Below, in pieces: positions 14,452 to 22,473 of a DNA stretch of 34,502 nt. Both the position numbers and the translations under genes were made by a program. Position 1 is the first letter of the stretch. The number at the start of each line of letters is the position of its first letter. The notes below the pieces were generated by a model, which was not told the DNA's origin, did not search any database, and saw nothing but the letters and a program-made list of their open reading frames with translations. Source of the DNA: Streptomyces murinus (GTDB lineage: Bacteria > Actinomycetota > Actinomycetes > Streptomycetales > Streptomycetaceae); NCBI RefSeq assembly GCF_002154555.1, contig NZ_MUNF01000038.1, forward strand, positions 1 to 34,502, written 5' to 3'.

Positions 14452-15129
14452 CTACTCCTCGTCGAGGCCGCGTTCGATCGCGTACCTCACCAGCTCGACG
14501 CGGTTGTGGAGTTGGAGCTTGCCGAGGGTGTTCTGGACGTGGTTCTGCACGGTGCGGTGGGAGATGACGAGGCGTTCGGCGATCTGCTTGTAGCTCAGGC
14601 CCTTGGCGACCAGCCGCAGCACCTCCGTCTCCCGCTCGGTCAGCCGGGGCGCGCCCGGGGTGTCGGTGTCGGGCGCGGGCACCGGTTCGGCGGCCAGGCG
14701 CCGGTACTCGCCGAGGACCAGTCCGGCGAGGCCCGGGGTGAACACCGCATCGCCGACGGCCGTACGGCGCACCGCGTCCAGCAGTTCGCCGGTGGACGCG
14801 GACTTCAGCAGATAGCCGGTCGCGCCGGACTTCACCGCCTCCAGGACATCGGCGTGCTCACCGCTCGCGGACAGCACCAGGACGCGCAACGCCGGGTTGT
14901 GCGCGACGAGTTCCTTGCACACCTGGACGCCGGGCTTGGCGGGCAGATTGAGGTCCAGGACCAGCACCTCGGGGGCGGCGGCCTTGGCGCGGCGCACGGC
15001 CTGTTCGCCGTCGCCCGCGGTGGCGACCACCTCGAAGCCGGACTCGGCCAGGTCCCGGGCGACCGCGTCACGCCACATGGGGTGATCGTCCACCACCATG
15101 ACCCTGATCGGGTCCTGCCGCTGTGTCAT
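14452..15129 (-). CDS. macR: NarL/LuxR-family response regulator MacR
   Basis: A 225-residue two-component response regulator. The receiver domain holds the acidic pocket (VVDDHP, residues 12-17), the phosphoacceptor Asp in VLDLNLPAKPG near residue 57, the switch Ser/Thr in VLVLSASGEH and the Lys in YLLKSAS. The C-terminal LuxR-type helix-turn-helix (LTERETEVLRLVAKG, then SYKQIAERLVISHRTVQNHV) spans about residues 160-215. The start ATG at 15129 overlaps the stop of the sensor kinase by 4 bp (ATGA), giving coupled translation. By gene order and sequence I recognise it as the MacR orthologue of S. coelicolor (SCO2120), reported to affect morphogenesis and actinorhodin production through membrane-protein targets. 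That role is from memory, not from this sequence. Confidence 0.9.
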   Translation of the reverse strand: MTQRQDPIRVMVVDDHPMWRDAVARDLAESGFEVVATAGDGEQAVRRAKAAAPEVLVLDLNLPAKPGVQVCKELVAHNPALRVLVLSASGEHADVLEAVKSGATGYLLKSASTGELLDAVRRTAVGDAVFTPGLAGLVLGEYRRLAAEPVPAPDTDTPGAPRLTERETEVLRLVAKGLSYKQIAERLVISHRTVQNHVQNTLGKLQLHNRVELVRYAIERGLDEE

Positions 15130-16361
15130 CGCCGCTCCGCCTTCTTCCCCCGCGCCGCCAGGGCGCCCTTCGGTACCTTCAGTTCGACCTCCGTGCCCTG
15201 GCCGGGCACCGAGATCAGCTCGGCGCTGCCGCCGAGGTCGCGCAGTCTGCCCCGGATGGACTGGGCGACGCCGAGCCGCCCCTCGCCCTCGGCTTCGGCG
15301 AGCCGTCCCTCGGGGATGCCGGGGCCGTCGTCCCGGACGGTGACGAGGATGTCCGCAGGTTCGTCCTCGACCAGGATCCAGGCCCGCGCGCCCGCACCGG
15401 CGTGCCTGCGCACATTGTCCAGGGCGGCGCCGACGGCCGCGGCCAGCTCCCGGGCGGCGGCCGGTGGCAGCGGCACCGGGGCGCCGGGCTCGGCCAGGCT
15501 CACCCCGTCGCGGGCGAACGGCGCGAGGAGGGTGCGCAGATCGACCGGCCCGGCACTGTCCGGGCCTTCGTCGTACGCCGGGCCCGTCGGCTCCGCGACC
15601 GGTACGGCGGTGTCCCCGGCGGTGCGGGCGACCGGCAGCAGGCCGCCGGCGACGAGGGTGCGCAGGGCCACCTCCTGTTCCCCGGCCAGCCTGCCCAGTT
15701 CGGCCGACTCGCCGCCGAGGGCGGTGCCGCGCCGCTTCACCATCGCGAGGACCTGGAGCACGCTGTCGTGGATGTCCCGGGCCAGCCGCTCCCGTTCCCG
15801 GGTCGCGGCCTGGATCTCCAGGGCGCGGGCGAGGGTGCGTTCGGAGGCGCGGGCCACCTCCACGACGTAGCCGATGCCGATGGAGGCCACCCAGACGAGG
15901 ATCAGGCTGTGCAGGGTGTCCCGCGCGAGCTGGCCGCGCTCGACCAGGTTGGCGGCGGCCACCACCGTGGAGGCGACGGCGGCCCAGCGCCAGCCGCCCT
16001 TGATGGCGAAGGCGAGGACGGCGCCGCCGGTCCATATCGTCGGCAGGGTGGGGCCGCCCGCGATCCGCTGATGGCTGTCGGCGAACGCGGTGAGCAGGAC
16101 GCCGGCGAGGGCGATGGTCAGGTCGGCGGCGAGGAAGCCCTTGGTGCAGCTGGCCGCGCCGCGCACCCGGGGCAGGGTGGCGAGGGTCCAGACGGCGAGC
16201 ACGGCGTCGTAGCCGATCGCGATCCACGGACGGGTGAACTGGTCGTACGTGGTGACGCACAGACCGAGCGCGTACAGCATGGTCAGCACGCGGTACCCGG
16301 CGAGCGCACGCCACAGCGGCAGCTCCACCGACATCCTCAGCACGCGCTCGCGCCCGGCCAT
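15126..16361 (-). CDS. macS: MacS-family sensor histidine kinase
   Basis: A 411-residue membrane histidine kinase. The N-terminal 190 residues form about six hydrophobic segments with no large extracellular loop, so the sensed signal is probably in or near the membrane. A dimerisation and phosphoacceptor region of the HisKA_3 type follows (ERERLARDIHDSVLQVL, His near residue 200). An ATPase domain comes after it (N box LDNVRRHAGAGARAW near 315, G1 box VRDDGPGIPEGRLAEA near 340, and LGVAQSIRGRLRDLGG). It is translationally coupled to macR. The start ATG at 16361 has only a G-rich ribosome site. plsC ends 47 bp upstream on the same strand, so the three genes may be one transcript. Confidence 0.9.
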   Translation of the reverse strand: MAGRERVLRMSVELPLWRALAGYRVLTMLYALGLCVTTYDQFTRPWIAIGYDAVLAVWTLATLPRVRGAASCTKGFLAADLTIALAGVLLTAFADSHQRIAGGPTLPTIWTGGAVLAFAIKGGWRWAAVASTVVAAANLVERGQLARDTLHSLILVWVASIGIGYVVEVARASERTLARALEIQAATRERERLARDIHDSVLQVLAMVKRRGTALGGESAELGRLAGEQEVALRTLVAGGLLPVARTAGDTAVPVAEPTGPAYDEGPDSAGPVDLRTLLAPFARDGVSLAEPGAPVPLPPAAARELAAAVGAALDNVRRHAGAGARAWILVEDEPADILVTVRDDGPGIPEGRLAEAEGEGRLGVAQSIRGRLRDLGGSAELISVPGQGTEVELKVPKGALAARGKKAERR

Positions 16362-16407
16362 CCCCCGTGCCCCCCGTAGACCCCGTGAACCCCTTGACCC
16401 CGTGCGG

Positions 16408-17184
16408 CTACTTGCTCTCCGCTTCCCTGGCCTTCTCCGCCCTCTCCTCTTCCTTCTCCGCTTCCTTCTCCGCCTTGTCGGCTTCCTTGGCCGCCTTCGC
16501 CGCCTCCGCGAGCTGCCGCTTGGCGGCGGTCGCGTACATGTCGACGTACTCCTGGCCGGAGAGCTTCATGATCTCGTACATGACCTCGTCGGTCAGCGCG
16601 CGCAGGACGAAGCGGTCGTGCTCCATGCCCTGGTAGCGGCTGAAGTCGAGGGGCTTGCCGATCCGGATGCCGGGCCGCATCAGCTTCGGCATCACCTTGC
16701 CGGGCGGCTGGATCTTCTCGGTGTCGATCATCGCCACCGGGATCACCGGGGCACCGGTGGCGAGCGCCACCCGGGCGAGACCGCCGGGCTTGCCCCGGTA
16801 GAGCCGGCCGTCGGGCGAGCGGGTGCCCTCCGGGTAGATACCGAACAGCTCGCCGCGCTCCAGCACCTCGATGCCGCTCTTGATCGCGGCCTCACCGGCG
16901 CCGCGCGCACCGGAACGGTCCACCGGGAGCTGACCGACGCCCTTGAAGAAGGCGGCGGTGAGCCGGCCCTTCACCCCGGGCGTGGTGAAGTACTCGGCCT
17001 TCGCGATGAAGGTGACCTTGCGGTCGAGCATCGTCGGCAGGAAGAACGAGTCGGAGAAGGACAGGTGGTTGCTGGCCAGGATGGCCGCTCCCTCGGCCGG
17101 AATGTTCTCCAGGCCCTCCACCCAGGGCCTGAAGGCGAGCTTCAGCGGCCCTCCGATGGCGACCTTCATCGTGCCGTACAACAC
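16408..17184 (-). CDS. plsC: 1-acyl-sn-glycerol-3-phosphate acyltransferase (PlsC family)
   Basis: The enzyme transfers an acyl chain to lysophosphatidic acid in phospholipid synthesis. The 258-residue protein carries the acyltransferase blocks NHLSFSDSFFLP (NHX4D, near residue 38), KAEYFTTPGVKG, LPVDRSG near 85, the glycerol-phosphate-binding FGIYPEGTRSPDG near 112, and VIPVAMIDT near 147. The C-terminal 40 residues are a highly charged Lys/Glu/Ala helix, probably a solvent or membrane-edge coiled coil, outside the catalytic fold. GTG at 17184 is chosen because GGGAGG lies 7 nt upstream; TTG is the next codon and an ATG five codons further in is also possible. The gene corresponds by position to Rv2182c. 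It is divergent from the esterase gene. Confidence 0.88.
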   Translation of the reverse strand: MLYGTMKVAIGGPLKLAFRPWVEGLENIPAEGAAILASNHLSFSDSFFLPTMLDRKVTFIAKAEYFTTPGVKGRLTAAFFKGVGQLPVDRSGARGAGEAAIKSGIEVLERGELFGIYPEGTRSPDGRLYRGKPGGLARVALATGAPVIPVAMIDTEKIQPPGKVMPKLMRPGIRIGKPLDFSRYQGMEHDRFVLRALTDEVMYEIMKLSGQEYVDMYATAAKRQLAEAAKAAKEADKAEKEAEKEEERAEKAREAESK

Positions 17185-17355
17185 CCGTGTGCCTCCCGTT
17201 TCCGTCGAACAGACCTTAACCCCCTGGACCGTCAAAGCACCCGACGGCCCTGGTCGGTGTCCGTGCGGTCGCGTACGGTGAAGCACATCCGCGTGTTCTC
17301 TCAACGCCCCTGCCGACGGCGGCGGGGCCCTTCCCCAGGAACAGGAGCGTCGAAG

Positions 17356-18135
17356 GTGCCGGTTCTCCCTGGAGCCGAGCCGTACCGCCACTCCGGCGGC
17401 GAGGTGGGCGTCCTCTTCTGTCACGGCTTCACCGGCTCCCCGCAGTCACTGCGCCCCTGGGCGGAGCACCACGCCGCGCACGGCCTGACCGTGTCGCTGC
17501 CCCTGCTGCCGGGACACGGCACGCGCTGGGAGGACATGCAGCTCACCGGCTGGCAGGACTGGTACGCGGAGGTGGACCGCGAGCTGCGGCTGCTGTCCGA
17601 GCGCTGTTCCCAGGTGTTCGTCGCGGGCCTGTCGATGGGCGGCGCCCTCGCGCTGCGGCTGGCCGCCCTGCACGGCGAGCGGATCAGCGGTGTGGTCGTC
17701 GTCAACCCGGCGAACAAGGTCCACGGCCTGTCCGCGCACGCCCTGCCCGTGGCCCGGCATCTGGTGCGGTCCACCAAGGGCATCGCCAGCGACATCGCCA
17801 AGGGCGGCGTGGCCGAGACCGGTTACGACCGGGTGCCGCTGCACGCGGCGCACTCGCTGCGCCGGTTCCTGCGCCGCCTCGACGGCGAGCTGCCCCGGAT
17901 CGACCAGCCGCTGCTGCTGCTGCGCAGCGCCCAGGACCATGTCGTACCGGCCGTCGACTCGGCCCGGGTGCTGGAGCGGATCTCGTCCGCCGATGTCCGG
18001 GAGATCGTGCTGGAACACAGCTACCACGTCGCGACGTTGGATGTGGACGCGGACCGGATCTTCGAGGAGAGCCTCGGTTTCATCGGCCGGCTCGCACCGA
18101 TTCCGGGCAAGGAAGGGACGGCCGCAGTTGGCTGA
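17356..18135 (+). CDS. Alpha/beta hydrolase, carboxylesterase/monoacylglycerol-lipase type
   Basis: A 259-residue single-domain serine hydrolase. The oxyanion region VLFCHGFTGSPQS (near residue 21), the nucleophile elbow AGLSMGGALAL (Ser near residue 95), the acid RSAQDHVVP (Asp near 195) and the late His in EHSYHVATLD (near 223) complete the triad. The size and the LLPGHGTRWEDM motif resemble bacillary carboxylesterase Est30 and monoglyceride lipases, so short acyl esters or monoacylglycerols are likely substrates. There is no signal peptide, so it is cytoplasmic. The start is GTG at 17356, with AGGAG (17343-17347) 8 nt upstream. Its stop overlaps the TTG start of the following membrane protein, and it sits head-to-head with plsC, which suggests a lipid-related role (inference). 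Confidence 0.88.
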   Translation: MPVLPGAEPYRHSGGEVGVLFCHGFTGSPQSLRPWAEHHAAHGLTVSLPLLPGHGTRWEDMQLTGWQDWYAEVDRELRLLSERCSQVFVAGLSMGGALALRLAALHGERISGVVVVNPANKVHGLSAHALPVARHLVRSTKGIASDIAKGGVAETGYDRVPLHAAHSLRRFLRRLDGELPRIDQPLLLLRSAQDHVVPAVDSARVLERISSADVREIVLEHSYHVATLDVDADRIFEESLGFIGRLAPIPGKEGTAAVG

Positions 18136-18766
18136 GCACGACCCGGGTCCCGAGGGCCGCGAGGACCGGGAGGACCGGGAGCCGGAGGAGAACGGGCTGC
18201 GTTTCGACGAGGACGCCGCCTGGCGGGCCATCGTGGCCGGATACGGCGAGGAGCCGCCGGACCCGCCGGGAGCCAAGCCCTTCAAGCCGGTGGAGGACCT
18301 GGCGCTGCTGGAGAAGGACGCGCTGCTGGAGAAGCTGGAGAAGGACGCCGCGGCGCACGGGGGCGACGACGGCGACAAGGACGACGGCAAGGAGAAGAAG
18401 AAGGAGGAGCCGCGGCCCGCCCGGCCGCTGGGCAGCTCCATCTCCTTCGCACCCGGCGTCGGCCCCCGCGACCACCGTGCGCCGGAGGCGTCCGAGGACG
18501 ACTTCGACGAGGACGACGAGGGCCACTTCGTGCCGCCCGAGCCGCCCCCGCTGGACACCGGCGACACCACGTCGAAGTTCGCCTGGCTCGGTGTGGTCGG
18601 CGGGCCGATCCTGCTGCTGGTGGCGGTGCTGCTCGGCTGGGACATGACCTGGTGGCTGACCACCCTCGGCATCGGCGGCTTCCTCGGCGGCTTCGCGACG
18701 CTGGTGGCGCGGATGCGGACGGACGAGGACGACGACGATGATCCGGGCCGGGGGGCCGTGGTCTAG
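18128..18766 (+). CDS. Acidic membrane protein of unknown function
   Basis: I do not recognise a named family. The 212-residue product has a long hydrophilic N-terminal part (about 150 residues) very rich in Glu, Asp and Lys, including a GDDGDKDDGKEKKKEE stretch, an EKDALLEKLEKDA amphipathic segment near residue 60 and an acidic EDDFDEDDEG patch near 125. Two adjacent transmembrane segments (WLGVVGGPILLLVAVLLGW, then TTLGIGGFLGGFATLVA) follow, with a short tail of Asp residues. TTG at 18128 is favoured because GGAAGGGACGG ends 6-8 nt before it and it overlaps the esterase stop, giving coupled translation. The topology suggests a large cytoplasmic acidic domain anchored by a hairpin. The gene is conserved at this place in Streptomyces as far as I recall. 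Confidence 0.8.
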   Translation: MAEHDPGPEGREDREDREPEENGLRFDEDAAWRAIVAGYGEEPPDPPGAKPFKPVEDLALLEKDALLEKLEKDAAAHGGDDGDKDDGKEKKKEEPRPARPLGSSISFAPGVGPRDHRAPEASEDDFDEDDEGHFVPPEPPPLDTGDTTSKFAWLGVVGGPILLLVAVLLGWDMTWWLTTLGIGGFLGGFATLVARMRTDEDDDDDPGRGAVV

Positions 18767-18777
18767 CCGGGGCCGGG

Positions 18778-19554
18778 TTAGAGGGCTTGGCCGGGCTCGG
18801 GTTCCTGTTCGGCGGCCGGGACGCGCAGGGCGGCCAGGACCGGGAGGTGGTCCGTGGCGGCGGTCAGGTCGGCGCGGCTGACGCCCGGCAGGTCCTCGGG
18901 GACCCCGCAGCCGAGGACCTCGATGCCCTTGGTGGCGAACACCGCGTCGATACGGCGCGCCGGTGCGTCCCGCGTCCAGGTCTCCTCGCCGCCCCAGGGG
19001 GCCACCGCCCGGCAGTCCTGAAGGGCACCGGCGAGCAGGTGGAAGGTGCGGCCGTCGGGGCCCTCGTTCAGATCGCCGCCCACCAGGGCGTGCTCCACAC
19101 CGAGTCCGTCGAGCCGGTCGAGGAGCAGCCCGCCCTGGGCGTACCGCTCGGTGCCGTCGAGGCTGAGATGACAGCTGATCACCCCGAGCCGGGCGCCGCC
19201 GAAGCGGACCACCGCGGTGGCCAGACCGCGCCGGTGCAGACCGGGGGTGAGCGGCAGCAGGACGTCCTCGGTGCGCTCCACGATGGCGCGCAGCGAGCAC
19301 AGGATCGCGGGTCCCGCGGTGGTGCCGCCGCCGGTGAGGACGACGAGACCACTGGCCCCGGCGAGCCGCGCGAGCTTCTTGCGCCAGCGGAAGAACCGGG
19401 GCGCCTCCTGGAGGAGGACCAGGTCGGGCGCGCAGGCGGTGATCACCCGGGCGAGGGCATCGGTGTCGTCGCGCAGGGAGCGGATGTTGTAGCTCAGCAC
19501 ACGGACGACGGCTGAACCATCGGGTTCTGTGTGGGAGTTGGGGAGCGGCGCCAT
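18778..19554 (-). CDS. Endonuclease/exonuclease/phosphatase (EEP) family hydrolase
   Basis: A 258-residue protein of the metal-dependent EEP superfamily. The signature residues are in order: RVLSYNIRSL (Asn near residue 22), LVLLQEAPRFF (metal Glu near 47), VISCHLSLDG (His near 133), LVGGDLNEGPDG (Asp-Leu-Asn near 160) and the terminal TAATDHLPVLA (Asp-His near 240). No signal peptide or membrane helix is seen. Substrates in this family range from nucleic acids to phosphoinositides and sphingomyelin, so none is assigned. ATG at 19554 is preferred over an in-frame ATG at 19602: TACATT lies 7 nt before 19554, suggesting a leaderless mRNA, and the extra 16 residues are low complexity. It is the last gene of the minus-strand series that includes glkA. 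Confidence 0.82.
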   Translation of the reverse strand: MAPLPNSHTEPDGSAVVRVLSYNIRSLRDDTDALARVITACAPDLVLLQEAPRFFRWRKKLARLAGASGLVVLTGGGTTAGPAILCSLRAIVERTEDVLLPLTPGLHRRGLATAVVRFGGARLGVISCHLSLDGTERYAQGGLLLDRLDGLGVEHALVGGDLNEGPDGRTFHLLAGALQDCRAVAPWGGEETWTRDAPARRIDAVFATKGIEVLGCGVPEDLPGVSRADLTAATDHLPVLAALRVPAAEQEPEPGQAL

Positions 19555-19561
19555 GTGGATC

Positions 19562-19567
19562 AATGTA
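19562..19567 (-). promoter_or_regulatory. -10 box of the EEP hydrolase gene
   Basis: TACATT on the minus strand ends 7 nt before the ATG at 19554; no ribosome site intervenes. This supports an independent, leaderless transcript downstream of glkA. Confidence 0.4.
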
Positions 19568-19655
19568 CGCCCAGGGGGGTGGGTGCGCGGCAGCCGGTTC
19601 ATGGTGGCCGGCCGCGCCCCGAGGTGGGTGGGTCCACCCCCCTCACCAGCGATCG

Positions 19656-20609
19656 TTACATGATCGGATCGGGCTCACGGGCCAGGTCCGCCGCGCCGAC
19701 CATGCCCGCCTTGTTGCCGAGCTGCGCCGCGATCACATCGGCGACGGGACGCCAGTTCCCGCCCACCAGCCACCGCTTGTACGACTTGCGGATCGGGTCG
19801 AGGACCAGCTCGCCCTCGTCGGAGAGGCCGCCGCCGACGATGAAGGCGGACGGGTCGAAGAGGGAGGCCAGGTCGGCGAGTCCGGCGCCGGCCCAGCGGG
19901 CCAGCTCGCGGTAGGAGTCGACGGCCACCGGGTCGCCCTGCCGGGCGGCCATGGAGATGTGCTTGCCCTCGATGCCGTCCGGGGTGCCGTCGCCGAGCGA
20001 GAGCAGCACCTCCGCGTTCTCGGGGGTGGCGTTGGCGCGCTGCTTGGCGTACCTGACCAGGGCGCGCCCGGAGGCGTACTGCTCCCAGCAGCCCTGCGAG
20101 CCGCAGCCGCACAGCAGGCCGTCCGGGACCATCCGGATGTGGCCGAACTCGGCGGCCACCCCGAAGTGGCCGCGGCGCAGCTTGTTGCCGATGATGATGC
20201 CGCCGCCGAGGCCGGTGCCGAGGGTGATGCAGATGACGTTGCGGTGGCCCTTGCCGGCGCCGAACTTGTACTCGCCCCAGGCGGCGGCGTTGGCGTCGTT
20301 CTCGACCACGACGGGGAGGCCGGTGCGGGCCTCGACCTTTTCCTTGAGCGGCTCGTTGCGCCAGTCGATATTGGGGGCGAAGTAGACGGTGGAGCGCTGC
20401 CGGTTGACGTAACCGGCCGCACCGATGCCCACGCCGACGATCTCGTGCCCGGCACGCGCGCCCTCCACCGCGGAGGCGATGGCGTCCACGATGGCCTCGG
20501 GCGTGGTGGGGGTCGGCACCTTGAAGGTCGAGAGGATGTTGCCTTCCTCGTCGACCACGCCGGCCGCGATCTTGGTGCCGCCGATGTCGACGCCGATGGT
20601 GAGTCCCAT
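19656..20609 (-). CDS. glkA: Glucokinase GlkA (ROK family)
   Basis: GlkA phosphorylates glucose with ATP and in Streptomyces is also needed for glucose repression of many catabolic genes. The 317-residue protein shows the ROK features: phosphate-binding VDIGGTKIAAGVVD at residues 7-20, the ENDANAAAWGE block with catalytic Asp near 105, LGTGLGGGIIIG near 133, and the zinc-binding GHIRMVPDGLLCGCGSQGCWE (in parts HI..CGCGSQGCWE) near 155-175. The start is ATG 20609, matching the expected length of the S. coelicolor enzyme; the frame remains open further upstream but without a ribosome site. A DUF5304-type gene lies 66 bp upstream on the same strand. A GC-rich dyad after the stop (about 19622-19640) may be a weak terminator. 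Confidence 0.96.
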   Translation of the reverse strand: MGLTIGVDIGGTKIAAGVVDEEGNILSTFKVPTPTTPEAIVDAIASAVEGARAGHEIVGVGIGAAGYVNRQRSTVYFAPNIDWRNEPLKEKVEARTGLPVVVENDANAAAWGEYKFGAGKGHRNVICITLGTGLGGGIIIGNKLRRGHFGVAAEFGHIRMVPDGLLCGCGSQGCWEQYASGRALVRYAKQRANATPENAEVLLSLGDGTPDGIEGKHISMAARQGDPVAVDSYRELARWAGAGLADLASLFDPSAFIVGGGLSDEGELVLDPIRKSYKRWLVGGNWRPVADVIAAQLGNKAGMVGAADLAREPDPIM

Positions 20610-20675
20610 GAATCCCTCAGTTCGGTCGAGCCCCGCTACGGCCAACCGTACCCGAGGCCCTTGCGGGCGAGGGCT

Positions 20676-21176
20676 TCAGTCCAGGTCGATGCGCTCTCCG
20701 GAGCCGGCCCCCTCACCCCGGTCGCGCCCCTTGCCGCCGTCGCCCTCGCGGTCCTTGCGCCACTCGTCCGCGACGTCGTCAGGACCGGCGGTCCAGCGCT
20801 GTTCCTGGGACTGGACGGCGGAGCGGTAGGCGGCGAGCAGTTCGCCGCCGGCGGCGGCGAGATGGTCGAAGACGCCGGGGTTGCGCTCTATGACGGGTTC
20901 GACGGCGGCCTTCGCCTGCTGGACGACCTGCTTGACCATCTGCTGGGCCGCGGGTCCGGCGAGGGCGCCGAGCGGGGACTGGAGGCCGGACAGCTTGTCG
21001 GCCACCGAGTCCACGAGCTTCTTCAGTTCCTCGGCGGCGGAGCCGGGGGGCGGGCCGTAGGTGGTGCGGCGGCGGGCCTTCTCGGCCTCCAGGTCCTCGG
21101 CGCAGGCCGTGGCCCAGGCGTCGGCGTCGCTCACCCGCGGCTCCTCGTGCGGTTCGGCTGGGCGCTCTTCGCTCAT
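20676..21176 (-). CDS. DUF5304-type hypothetical protein
   Basis: A 166-residue hydrophilic protein that I recognise only as a streptomycete family of unknown function (DUF5304, from memory). It starts with an acidic, disordered-looking segment, has a DAWATACAEDLEAEKARRR helix near residue 20, then a long amphipathic helical region (LKKLVDSVADKL, MVKQVVQQAKAAVEPVIERN) and a charged Gly/Asp/Arg tail. It has no cysteines apart from one, no membrane helix and no signal peptide. The start is ATG at 21176, with CAGGAGT about 8 nt upstream. It sits between the ArsA-like ATPase gene (63 bp) and glkA (66 bp), all in one direction, so co-transcription is likely. I infer no function. Confidence 0.8.
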   Translation of the reverse strand: MSEERPAEPHEEPRVSDADAWATACAEDLEAEKARRRTTYGPPPGSAAEELKKLVDSVADKLSGLQSPLGALAGPAAQQMVKQVVQQAKAAVEPVIERNPGVFDHLAAAGGELLAAYRSAVQSQEQRWTAGPDDVADEWRKDREGDGGKGRDRGEGAGSGERIDLD

Positions 21177-21239
21177 GGCGGACTCCTGACTGCGGTACGC
21201 CCTTACGTATACGACGTTACCCGAACCGCCGTGCCCCGT

Positions 21240-22418
21240 TCACCGTGCGGCGGCGGGCCACAGACCGGGGTCCGGGGCGAAGCGCACCCGCAGCTCGCCC
21301 TCGCGCAGACCGGCGCCGGAGACGGTGCAGCGGCGCAGCGCGGAGGGCAGGGAGACGATCCGCCGGAAGGCGCTCGCGGTGATCACGAGTTCGTCGCCGC
21401 GCCGGATCAGGTCGAGCTCCTCCCGTATGGCGCCGGGCAGCGGGATGTGCCAGACCAGCACCCCGTCCTCGGCGATCCGGTCGGCGACGGGCCACTCGAC
21501 GGGGCGGTCGGTGCCGGTGACGGCGGGTACGGCGAGGGCGGCGAGGTCGTCCGGGGAGCCCGGGTCGCGGCCGAGGTGCGGCACGGCGTGCACCTCGCAC
21601 TCCCGCTCGGCCTCCCACTCCCGGAGCGCCTTGCGCTGCTGGGCGACCAGGCCAGCGAGCCAGGTGTCGGGGGTGGTGTCGGGCAGGACGCGGTTGGCGA
21701 CGAGGGCCTCGGTGCGCAGACCGCGCAGGGCGAGGCCGAGCCGGGCGTTGCGCAGGGCGTCCACGGCGGCGGGGGTGGGTTCGGCGACGAGGCGTACGGC
21801 GGTGTCGCGGTCGGTGAGTACGGCCTCCACGGCGGCCAGCTCCACGTCCCAGCGGCCCGCCGTCTCGTACAGCCAGTCGGCGGGCATGGGGACACCGGCG
21901 AGCCGGCCGAGCACGGGGCGCAGGGCGCGGGCGGCCTGGCGCTCGGGGGGCAGCAGGCGGCGCAGATAGCGGCGCAGTTCCTCGGGGAGGGCGAGCAGGG
22001 CGAGGGCCCCGGGCAGCGGTGGCAGGTCCACGACGAGAAGGTCGTACTTCTCGGAGAGCGCGGCGTCCCGCAGTGCGCGCAGGAACGTCAGCTCCTCGGC
22101 GCCGGGCAGCGGGGTGACCTCCTCGGCGTCCAGGCGGGAGGCGCCGAGCAGATCGAGGACACCGGCGGCGCGCTGCTGGAACTCGGCGAGGTCCTGGCGG
22201 AAGCCGGCGGCGGCGTCGGGGCGCCAGGCGGTGAGCCGGGGCTCGATCTCCACGGGCCGGGCCCCGGTCGGCGTCCCCAGCGCCGCGCCGGGGGTGTCCG
22301 GGCGCTCCGCGCTCAACAACAAGGTCCGACTGCCCTCGCGGGCGGCGCGCAGCGCGGTGGCGGCGGCGACGGTCGTCCGCCCGCTGCCGCCGGGCCCCGT
22401 GATCAGGATGGTCCGCAT
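21240..22418 (-). CDS. ArsA-like ATPase homologue with altered P-loop
   Basis: A 392-residue protein of the ArsA/GET3 family (SIMIBI-class NTPases). The family normally begins with a deviant Walker A (KGGVGKT type). Here the loop is GPGGSGRTT at residues 8-16: both the signature lysine and the invariant lysine before Thr are absent (Pro and Arg instead). The Walker B-like strand DLLVVDLPPLPG is at about 125, and the family's C-terminal beta domain (AIREELDLIRRGDELVITA and LRRCTVSGAGLREGELRVRF, in parts) is present. No metal-binding Cys motif of true arsenite pumps is seen. The start is ATG at 22418. It lies 55 bp after the SRPBCC gene; the pair corresponds by position to Rv2184c-Rv2185c. Whether it still binds or hydrolyses ATP is uncertain. 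Confidence 0.82.
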   Translation of the reverse strand: MRTILITGPGGSGRTTVAAATALRAAREGSRTLLLSAERPDTPGAALGTPTGARPVEIEPRLTAWRPDAAAGFRQDLAEFQQRAAGVLDLLGASRLDAEEVTPLPGAEELTFLRALRDAALSEKYDLLVVDLPPLPGALALLALPEELRRYLRRLLPPERQAARALRPVLGRLAGVPMPADWLYETAGRWDVELAAVEAVLTDRDTAVRLVAEPTPAAVDALRNARLGLALRGLRTEALVANRVLPDTTPDTWLAGLVAQQRKALREWEAERECEVHAVPHLGRDPGSPDDLAALAVPAVTGTDRPVEWPVADRIAEDGVLVWHIPLPGAIREELDLIRRGDELVITASAFRRIVSLPSALRRCTVSGAGLREGELRVRFAPDPGLWPAAAR

Positions 22419-22473
22419 GAGTCCGAACGGTAACGGACACTCCGTGCGGGGTGTCGCGGTGAGGTGACCGGTG

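Noticed and set aside
19563..22433. Very long plus-strand open frame (over 900 codons) antisense to glkA, DUF5304-type and ArsA-like genes
   Set aside because: High-GC codon bias removes stops from the opposite strand. The translation is a Gly/Ala/Arg/Val-rich sequence with no domain, while the minus strand carries recognisable proteins with ribosome sites.
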